From the NCBI GenBank assembly GCA_023140455.1, contig JAGLLQ010000297.1, forward strand, positions 1 to 5,816: DNA of 5,816 bases. Reading direction: 5' to 3'. Within the stretch, counting starts at the first letter, position 1. Every line of letters starts with the position of its first letter. The stretch is from Desulfobacteraceae bacterium. GTDB taxonomy: Bacteria > Desulfobacterota > Desulfobacteria > Desulfobacterales > Desulfobacteraceae. A program made the position numbers and the translations under genes. Below are positions 1 to 4,485 of this stretch, piece by piece. The notes under the pieces were generated by a model that ran no database searches, was not told the DNA's origin, and saw nothing but the letters and a program-made list of their open reading frames with translations.

Positions 1-22
1 CTGCAATTACAAAAGATGGCAT
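1..22 (-). CDS. aprB: Probable start of adenylylsulfate (APS) reductase beta subunit, cut by left edge
   Basis: Only the start codon and six more codons are visible on the minus strand, reading MPSFVIA. They follow a near-perfect ribosome binding site, so a gene certainly plausibly begins here and runs off the left edge. From family knowledge, AprB of Desulfobacteraceae-like sulfate reducers commonly begins MPSFVI(A/T) and is followed by the first ferredoxin-type cysteine motif. AprB is the iron-sulfur subunit of the cytoplasmic AprAB complex, which reduces adenosine phosphosulfate to sulfite and AMP. Seven residues are too few for proof: that a gene starts here is much surer than its identity. 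It is divergent from the YkgJ-type gene at 472 and shares a 449-base regulatory region with it. Confidence 0.5.
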
Positions 23-28
23 TTAAAT

Positions 29-36
29 ACCTCCTT
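29..36 (-). promoter_or_regulatory. Strong ribosome binding site for the minus-strand gene at 22
   Basis: The minus strand reads AAGGAGGT, a full match to the anti-Shine-Dalgarno complement, with six bases to the ATG whose first base is at 22. It is the strongest ribosome binding site in the window, as expected for a highly expressed gene such as aprB. Confidence 0.8.
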
Positions 37-57
37 AAATTAAGTTAACAAAATATT

Positions 58-74
58 GCACAAATCCATTGTGC
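58..74. repeat. Inverted repeat GCACAA-N5-TTGTGC
   Basis: Perfect 6-bp arms at 58-63 and 69-74 surround the five bases ATCCA. If the leftward promoter at 192-164 is right, the repeat lies in the leader of the probable aprB transcript, about 36 bases before its start codon. It could be an operator or a small leader hairpin. No ligand or protein can be assigned. Confidence 0.5.
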
Positions 75-163
75 TACTCTAATTTTTTCTAACTATTAGC
101 TAAATTGAATAAGCTCTATCCAATTTAAATATCCTAAATTTTTTGTGTTAATTAATGCTGAAA

Positions 164-192
164 ATTATAAAATTTACTATCGTATATTTAAA
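164..192 (-). promoter_or_regulatory. Candidate sigma-70-type promoter for the leftward gene
   Basis: On the minus strand TTTAAA (192-187) is followed after 17 bases by a consensus TATAAT (169-164). The -35 box matches the consensus at four of six positions. Transcription would begin near 157, giving a leader of about 135 bases before the probable aprB ATG. In such AT-rich DNA a chance match is likely, so confidence is low. Confidence 0.35.
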
Positions 193-218
193 TCCCAGTA
201 TTTCATAAACATTCCAGA

Positions 219-238
219 AATATCACTGAGGTGATATT
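219..238. repeat. Perfect palindrome AATATCAC-TGAG-GTGATATT, candidate operator
   Basis: Arms of 8 bp at 219-226 and 231-238 are exact reverse complements around TGAG. It is the clearest dyad in the intergenic region. No T-tract follows on either strand, which argues against a terminator. It lies between the two candidate promoters, and a consensus TTGACA on the minus strand (246-241) begins three bases beyond its right end. A dimeric regulator site is the simplest reading, but the protein is unknown. Confidence 0.5.
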
Positions 239-318
239 CTTGTCAAGTAATTTCAATAAAAGGTTTGTAATATATCTTAACTATTTATTGAATCAAATTC
301 ATTTACAATATGTGTAGA

Positions 319-346
319 TTGACTAAACTTTTTAACAATATATAGT
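319..346 (+). promoter_or_regulatory. Candidate sigma-70 promoter for the ykgJ-type operon
   Basis: TTGACT (319-324) and TATAGT (341-346) are separated by 16 bases, and each matches its consensus at five of six positions. This is the best rightward promoter in the region. It would start transcription near 353 and leave a leader of about 120 bases before the ATG at 472. Confidence 0.45.
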
Positions 347-471
347 GACTGAAAATTTATACTTATGTTTAACAAATTTTTAAAAGAATCTGGATTTTAA
401 TTTAAATAATTGATAAATTCAAGTTTCAGTTTTTTATTTAAATAAAATTATTAATTAAAGGCATAAAATAA

Positions 472-1215
472 ATGAATGATGATATGATTCCGATTTTACC
501 CGAAGAGAGATTAACCTTTGAATGCTCGTCGGCAAGTCCTTGTTTTAATGAATGTTGCAGGGATCTTAATCAGTTTTTAACTCCCTATGATATTATACGA
601 TTAACAAATAATCTAAAATTAAAATCCAGTGAGTTTTTAAGAAAATTCACTTCAATGCACAAAGGTCCGGGAACAGGGCTTCCAGTTATAACTTTTAAAC
701 CTGATCCGGATTCTGGTCACGCCTGTCCATTTGTTACAAAACAAGGATGTTCTGTATATGCAGACAGGCCAGCTTCCTGTAGGATGTATCCTTTGGCGCG
801 GGCTATTACAAGATCAAGGGATACAGGCGAGATAACCGAATACTTTGCAATAATCGAAGAACCGCATTGTAAAGGATTTGAAGCACAAAAAGATCAGACT
901 GTAAAGCAATGGATTGATACCCAGGATGTTAAAATTTATAATGAAATGAATGATAAGCTTATGGAGATTATCAGCCTGAAAAATATGACCAGGCCAGGTA
1001 ATCTTGTAGGCGCAGAGGAGGATAATTTTTATCTTGCATGTTATGACATAGATAGTTTCAGAGATAAAATTTTCAATAATGATTTGCTTTCAGGTTTGAG
1101 TATTCCCGATTTTGTCCTAGATAAAATCAAAGAAGATGACATTGCACTACTTGATCTTGGATTTGAATGGGTAAGATATTTTCTTTTTGGTAAGGATATG
1201 AAATTTGATCAATAG
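472..1215 (+). CDS. YkgJ-family cysteine-cluster protein (putative Zn/Fe-binding)
   Basis: A 247-residue soluble protein with no signal peptide or membrane segment. The N-terminal half shows the cysteine arrangement of the YkgJ/CxxCxxCC family (Pfam PF03692): C18, C24, C28 and C29 in the first block, then C85 (CPF), C93 (GC-VYADRP), C103 (SCRMYP) and C133 (HCKG). The family is predicted to bind zinc or an iron-sulfur centre; its biochemical role is generally unknown, so no reaction is assigned. Residues after about 140 lack the cluster and resemble nothing I can name. The ATG at 472 is supported by AAAGG at 457-461, ten bases upstream; ATG at 484 (M5) is the only close alternative. The SDR-type gene follows after 29 bases, suggesting cotranscription. 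The family call is firm, the function is not. Confidence 0.88.
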   Translation: MNDDMIPILPEERLTFECSSASPCFNECCRDLNQFLTPYDIIRLTNNLKLKSSEFLRKFTSMHKGPGTGLPVITFKPDPDSGHACPFVTKQGCSVYADRPASCRMYPLARAITRSRDTGEITEYFAIIEEPHCKGFEAQKDQTVKQWIDTQDVKIYNEMNDKLMEIISLKNMTRPGNLVGAEEDNFYLACYDIDSFRDKIFNNDLLSGLSIPDFVLDKIKEDDIALLDLGFEWVRYFLFGKDMKFDQ

Positions 1216-1231
1216 GCTTCAAGTTTATGCT

Positions 1232-1237
1232 AAAGGA
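1232..1237 (+). promoter_or_regulatory. Ribosome binding site that sets the SDR start at 1245
   Basis: AAAGGA lies seven bases before the ATG at 1245. An upstream ATG at 1227 has no comparable site, so the later start is preferred. Confidence 0.65.
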
Positions 1238-1244
1238 ATTGTTC

Positions 1245-2063
1245 ATGGGACAATATGATGAAATTGCACTTGTGCTAGGTGCTGTCAAAGGAATTGGAAA
1301 AGGAATCGGACTTGCTCTTGCAAAAGAGGGAATAAAACTTGTTTTAACGAGGCATGACTGGGAAGAGACTTTTAAAGTTATGGAAAAGGATTTTAATAAT
1401 TCCAAAGCCGAGCATATGATTGTAACAACAGACTTAAGAGATATTAATAGCATTAAAGAGCTGATTCAAAAAATTGATGATCGTTATGGCAGATTGGATA
1501 TTCTTGTCAATAATATTGAGCGTGGAGGCTGGCCTTCAGTGCATGGTGAATACACAAAAGAGCAATGGGACCTTGAAATAGATACTACATTAACTGCAAA
1601 AAGATGGGTGTTTAATGAAGCTTTTCCTCTTTTAAAAAAGAGTAAAAAGGCTTGCGTGATTAATTTTTCCTCAATAGCAGCTATTGTTGGAAGATCAGGT
1701 CCCGCAGCAGCGCTATTTAATGATGGATATTCTGCCGCTGTAAAAGGTGTATCTTCTTTGACTGAGACCTGGGCACGTATGGGGGCACCAAATGTAAGAG
1801 TCAATGAAATTATGCTTGGTGTATTTGAAACAAGGCATGCCCAGGGGACAATAGGGTGGGATGAGGTGTTAACTGAAAAAGAAAAAACTGACATAATAAA
1901 TCATACACTTATTCCCAGAACCGGAAAAATTGAAGATGTTGTTAAGGCATGTATGTTTATTATAAAAGATGCGCCTTATATGACAGGCAGTGTGTTAAGG
2001 CTGGACGGAGGTTATGTTTTGGGTGGTGAAAATGTCCCCGTGATGCCTGTAGGTGTTGTATAA
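1245..2063 (+). CDS. SDR-family oxidoreductase relative with altered catalytic motifs
   Basis: A 272-residue Rossmann-fold protein of typical SDR length, closest in layout to FabG-like 3-oxoacyl reductases. Visible fold marks are the glycine-rich loop LGAVKGIGKGIG (11-22), D63 in TTDLRD, ILVNN (86-90), NFSS (140-143), RVN (185-187) and the C-terminal TGSVLRLDGGY (247-257). Several core motifs deviate: the Thr of TGxxxGxG is Leu11; NNAG is NNIE; the helix-4 Asn is Thr115; PG after RVN is LG (191-192); and YxxxK reads Y162-SAA-V166-K167, with the lysine one place late. Ser143 to Tyr162 is 19 residues instead of the usual 13 or so, implying a small insertion near 157-161. NAD(P) binding is plausible, but classical carbonyl reduction is doubtful and no substrate can be named. 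It is probably cotranscribed with the gene ending at 1215. Starting at 1227 would add six residues. Confidence 0.85.
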   Translation: MGQYDEIALVLGAVKGIGKGIGLALAKEGIKLVLTRHDWEETFKVMEKDFNNSKAEHMIVTTDLRDINSIKELIQKIDDRYGRLDILVNNIERGGWPSVHGEYTKEQWDLEIDTTLTAKRWVFNEAFPLLKKSKKACVINFSSIAAIVGRSGPAAALFNDGYSAAVKGVSSLTETWARMGAPNVRVNEIMLGVFETRHAQGTIGWDEVLTEKEKTDIINHTLIPRTGKIEDVVKACMFIIKDAPYMTGSVLRLDGGYVLGGENVPVMPVGVV

Positions 2064-2077
2064 AGGCGTTGTATAAT
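2052..2077 (+). repeat. 13-bp imperfect tandem repeat over the SDR stop codon
   Basis: Units at 2052-2064 (GGTGTTGTATAAA) and 2065-2077 (GGCGTTGTATAAT) match at 11 of 13 positions, sharing GTTGTATAA. The first unit contains the TAA stop (2061-2063) of the SDR-type gene. It looks like a small local duplication; no function is evident. Confidence 0.55.
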
Positions 2078-2139
2078 GGTATTGTGCAAAAGTGCTGTGT
2101 GAGTTAATTAGAAAGATAAAACAATTAAAACAATAAGAT

Positions 2140-2144
2140 GGAGG
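2140..2144 (+). promoter_or_regulatory. Ribosome binding site that sets the CGGC-protein start at 2150
   Basis: GGAGG lies five bases before the ATG at 2150. It overlaps the other in-frame ATG at 2138, which has no ribosome binding site of its own, so 2150 is the better start. Confidence 0.7.
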
Positions 2145-2149
2145 GTAAT

Positions 2150-2494
2150 ATGAAAAACGTTGCAATAGTTGGATGCGGAACATATATGGATCAAGGTTAT
2201 GGTTGCCCTGGAGAATGGAGATGCCTTAAAGCAGCAGCTCTTGGAGAGGGGAAATTTGAAGAACCAAGTTCTGTTATTTCTTTTATTAAATGTGAATGTC
2301 CGGGAAGAACAGTTGTCCCTGCAATTGGCATGGCAGCAAAGCTTTCAGAAATAAAACCTGATCTTATTTTTCTGTCTTCATGTTTTGCAAATGCGAAACC
2401 TGCGTGCCCATATACAAGCCCTGAAGATATGGCTGCAATTATTCAAGATAAGACAGGTATTGAGGTAGTTTTGGGTACTCATGATTATCACTGA
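2150..2494 (+). CDS. CGGC-domain protein (putative metal-binding)
   Basis: A 114-residue soluble protein filling the usual size of the CGGC domain (Pfam PF08821). It begins with MKNVAIVGCGTY and carries seven cysteines: C9, C19, C25, C48, C50, C78 and C86. The family's central CGGCPG is here CECPGR (48-53). The second conserved block is SSC (76-78) followed by CP (86-87), and the C-terminus is GIEVVLGTH (103-111). The domain is proposed to bind a metal through these cysteines; its role is not established. It lies 86 bases after the SDR-type gene on the same strand, with no clear terminator between, so it is probably the last gene of that operon. A strong hairpin-plus-T-tract follows it. Starting at the ATG at 2138 would add four residues. 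Confidence 0.85.
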   Translation: MKNVAIVGCGTYMDQGYGCPGEWRCLKAAALGEGKFEEPSSVISFIKCECPGRTVVPAIGMAAKLSEIKPDLIFLSSCFANAKPACPYTSPEDMAAIIQDKTGIEVVLGTHDYH

Positions 2495-2503
2495 TAATTG
2501 TTG

Positions 2504-2582
2504 AGATCATTGCAGAGCATTTTCTTTTGTTTGATTGCTGCGTCAGATAAAATAAGGCACTCTGTAATGATCTGTTTTTTTT
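2504..2582 (+). terminator. Rho-independent terminator with a large loop, after the CGGC gene
   Basis: Arms 2504-2517 (AGATCATTGCAGAG) and 2560-2573 (CTCTGTAATGATCT) pair over 14 positions with one G-U wobble (2512/2565). One base later come eight T (2575-2582). The loop of 42 bases is much longer than in standard terminators, though part of it may fold (CTG-CGT-CAG near 2538-2546). Position and T-tract support termination of the 472-2494 unit. A small palindromic repeat element is the alternative. Confidence 0.62.
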
Positions 2583-2622
2583 GAAAAACATATAAAGCCT
2601 ATAAATTATAAAAGAGGGATAT

Positions 2623-3636
2623 ATGCAGGAAATATATACAAATGCCAGAAACCTCATGAAGGGTTTTTGCAAAGTTTGCAAAGAATGTGATGGGAAAGCA
2701 TGTGCTGGTGAAGTGCCCGGTATGGGCGGACTCGGCACAGGTTCATCGTTTAAGGCAAATGTACTGGCTCTTGCAGAATTTAAGTTTAACATGAGCCTTA
2801 TTCATGATGTAGTTAATCCTGATACAAAAGTTAAATTGCTTGGGCAAGACTTTGATATGCCTGTCATGGCAGCGCCCATTGGCGGGGTTTCTTTTAACAT
2901 GGGTGGCATGATCAGTGAAGATGCGTATATAGATTCAGTAATTCATGGGTGTGCCGAAAAAGGTATTATGGGTTGTATCGGCGATGGAGTCCCTGATTTT
3001 ATCCATGAGACCGGGCTTAAGGCAATTTCTGATGCCAAGGGCAAAGGTATCCCTTTTATTAAACCATGGGAAGATAAGGAGCTTTATCAAAAGCTTGAAA
3101 AAGTTGAAAAATCAGGGACTAAATTTGTTGGAATTGATATTGATGCAGCAGGGCTTATTACATTGAGGAAAATGGGTCGTCCTGTCTCACCGAGAAATGC
3201 AGATCAACTTTCCAAAATAATTAAGAGTTTCCCCATGAAATTTATACTGAAAGGCATAATGACAAAAAAAGATGCCATGCTTGCTGTAGATGCAGGGGCC
3301 GAGGCTGTTGTTGTCTCAAATCATGGAGGAAGAGTTCTTGACTCCACTCCTGGGACATCCCGGGTATTAGCCGAAATTGCAGATCATGTTAAAGGTAAAA
3401 TAACTATTCTTGTTGACGGTGGAATCAGGAGCGGTGGCGATGTCTTAAAACTTCTTGCTTTAGGTGCGAATGGGGTAATGATAGGTCGTCCATTTTCTAT
3501 TGCTGCTGTTGGCGGATTGCAAGGTGGTGTTGAAAAATATATTGATAAAATCAAACAGGAACTTGAACAGAGTATGGTTATGACTGGCACATCGTCATTA
3601 TCAAAGGTTGAAAAATCAATTCTTTTTAAGGCTTAA
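2623..3636 (+). CDS. FMN-dependent alpha-hydroxy-acid oxidase/dehydrogenase family protein
   Basis: A 337-residue cytoplasmic TIM-barrel flavoprotein of the glycolate oxidase/lactate dehydrogenase family, which oxidises a 2-hydroxy acid to a 2-oxo acid through FMN. Visible family marks are APIGG (84-88, near the flavin), K210 in ILKGI, the active-site loop SNHGGR (232-237) with the catalytic His234 and Arg237, and the phosphate-binding VDGGIRSGGD (264-273) and IGRP (287-290). The N-terminus differs from glycolate oxidase and carries C16, C19, C22 and C27 (CX2CX2CX4C), which may bind an Fe-S cluster or zinc. This version is familiar from anaerobes, annotated only as alpha-hydroxy-acid oxidising protein; the substrate cannot be read. 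In an anaerobe the electron acceptor is unlikely to be oxygen. GAGGG at 2614-2618 supports the start. The NAD synthetase gene begins one base after its stop. Confidence 0.9.
   Translation: MQEIYTNARNLMKGFCKVCKECDGKACAGEVPGMGGLGTGSSFKANVLALAEFKFNMSLIHDVVNPDTKVKLLGQDFDMPVMAAPIGGVSFNMGGMISEDAYIDSVIHGCAEKGIMGCIGDGVPDFIHETGLKAISDAKGKGIPFIKPWEDKELYQKLEKVEKSGTKFVGIDIDAAGLITLRKMGRPVSPRNADQLSKIIKSFPMKFILKGIMTKKDAMLAVDAGAEAVVVSNHGGRVLDSTPGTSRVLAEIADHVKGKITILVDGGIRSGGDVLKLLALGANGVMIGRPFSIAAVGGLQGGVEKYIDKIKQELEQSMVMTGTSSLSKVEKSILFKA
3628..3631 (+). promoter_or_regulatory. Ribosome binding site for nadE inside the preceding gene
   Basis: AAGG lies six bases before the ATG at 3638 and inside the last codons of the hydroxy-acid oxidase gene. 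It supports the ATG over an in-frame TTG at 3608 and suggests translational coupling. Confidence 0.55.
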
Positions 3637-3637
3637 T

Positions 3638-4471
3638 ATGTTTGAAATCAGGGATGAATACAAATTAATATTTTCAAATATTAAAAATCAGTTTTCTTTA
3701 TATCTGAAAGAAAACAATCAGCTCAAATCCCTTGTTATTGGGCTTTCAGGGGGTATTGACAGTGCTCTTACATGTATACTTGCAAATGAAATAATAAAAG
3801 ATATCCCAAATATTACTCTTATGGGCAGAAGCCTGCCAATAGAAACAAATAAAAATGAGGAAATATCAAGGGCAGAAGAAATCGGAAAATTTTTTTGTGA
3901 TGATTTTGCAACTATTGACTTGAGCCTTGCTTATAAAAATTTTTATAAAGAAATAGTTTCCGGGAAAAGAATTCAAGATCAATCAGTCCAGGAAAAGATA
4001 AGAAAAGGAAATATTAAAGCCCGTATAAGAATGATATATCTTTTTGACCTTGCCCATTTTCAAAATGGTATGGTTCTTTCTACTGATAATTTAACAGAAC
4101 TAATGCTGGGATTCTGGACACTTCATGGGGATGTGGGGAACTTTGGACTTCTCCAGTACCTATGGAAGACAGAAGTGTATGGACTTGCAAAATACTTTGA
4201 AGCTGAATTTATCAAAAGAAATGAAAAAGATAGGGCTGATGCATTAAGAAGAAGTATTGATGCAATGCCCACAGATGGCTTGGGAATTACTACAAGTGAT
4301 TTTGACCAAATTAAGGTCCCGGATTATGAAACAGCAGATAAAATTCTCCTGGGGTATCTTAATGGCGATCGAACCGATGAAGCACACCCTGTTATAGAAC
4401 GATACAAGTCTACACAATTCAAACGCCTTGATCCTTTAAACATTAAGCGGGAAGATATTTTTAAATCATAA
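3638..4471 (+). CDS. nadE: NH3-dependent NAD(+) synthetase
   Basis: A 277-residue cytoplasmic enzyme that amidates deamido-NAD (nicotinic acid adenine dinucleotide) to NAD with ATP and ammonia, the last step of NAD synthesis. It has the adenine-nucleotide alpha-hydrolase signature SGGIDS (37-42), the GNIKARIRM block (124-132), STDNLTELMLGFWTLHGDVG (148-167), which is the family's ATP and substrate region, KTEVYGLAKYF (177-187), and DGLGITTSDFD (213-223). Its length equals that of single-domain NadE (E. coli about 275), and there is no glutaminase domain, so it should use free ammonia. The ATG at 3638 is one base after the preceding stop, indicating cotranscription with the flavin enzyme. Its 3' end faces the MocR-type gene with only 14 bases between, and no terminator hairpin is visible there. 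Confidence 0.93.
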   Translation: MFEIRDEYKLIFSNIKNQFSLYLKENNQLKSLVIGLSGGIDSALTCILANEIIKDIPNITLMGRSLPIETNKNEEISRAEEIGKFFCDDFATIDLSLAYKNFYKEIVSGKRIQDQSVQEKIRKGNIKARIRMIYLFDLAHFQNGMVLSTDNLTELMLGFWTLHGDVGNFGLLQYLWKTEVYGLAKYFEAEFIKRNEKDRADALRRSIDAMPTDGLGITTSDFDQIKVPDYETADKILLGYLNGDRTDEAHPVIERYKSTQFKRLDPLNIKREDIFKS

Positions 4472-4485
4472 AAGAGTATATTGGT

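Larger units (their letters stand above)
23..471. other. Divergent AT-rich intergenic region
   Basis: This region separates the minus-strand start at 22 from the plus-strand start at 472. I see no convincing gene in it on either strand. It is much richer in A and T than the flanking genes. It holds a candidate promoter for each direction, an 8-bp-arm inverted repeat at 219-238, a 6-bp-arm inverted repeat at 58-74, a consensus TTGACA on the minus strand at 246-241, and five copies of ATTTAAAT. Its length and content fit a regulatory region for two divergent units. Confidence 0.7.

Noticed and set aside
45..74. Rex- or HcpR-type redox operator near the leftward gene
   Set aside because: TTGTG and CACAA half-sites are present, but their orientation and spacing do not match the known palindromes.
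1227..1244. Earlier ATG for the SDR-type gene
   Set aside because: It would put the AAAGGA ribosome binding site inside the coding region; the ATG at 1245 has ideal spacing, and the SDR fold begins just after it.
1127..1453. Open frame on the minus strand across the YkgJ-type/SDR junction
   Set aside because: It is antisense to two well-supported genes, has a low-complexity translation and no family resemblance.
1484..1894. 136-residue open frame on the minus strand
   Set aside because: It lies entirely inside the SDR-type gene, antisense to conserved motifs, and shows no recognisable domain.
2072..2077. TATAAT as a promoter for the CGGC gene
   Set aside because: No acceptable -35 box or extended -10 lies upstream, and the hexamer is part of a tandem duplication.
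2581..2612. TTGAAA followed by TATAAA hexamers as a promoter for the hydroxy-acid oxidase gene
   Set aside because: The possible spacings are about 13 or 20 bases, outside the normal range. A promoter is expected here because of the terminator before it, but I cannot place it.
2439..2792. 117-residue open frame on the minus strand across the terminator region
   Set aside because: It overlaps the ends of two convincing plus-strand genes and the terminator hairpin, and its translation looks like nothing known.
2623..3636. Type 2 isopentenyl-diphosphate isomerase, another FMN enzyme of similar fold
   Set aside because: The SNHGGR catalytic loop of hydroxy-acid oxidases is present, and the HLNxxQE-like motif of the isomerase is absent.
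3608..3637. Earlier TTG start for NAD synthetase
   Set aside because: It overlaps the end of the preceding gene, adds ten residues unlike NadE, and the ATG at 3638 has its own ribosome binding site.
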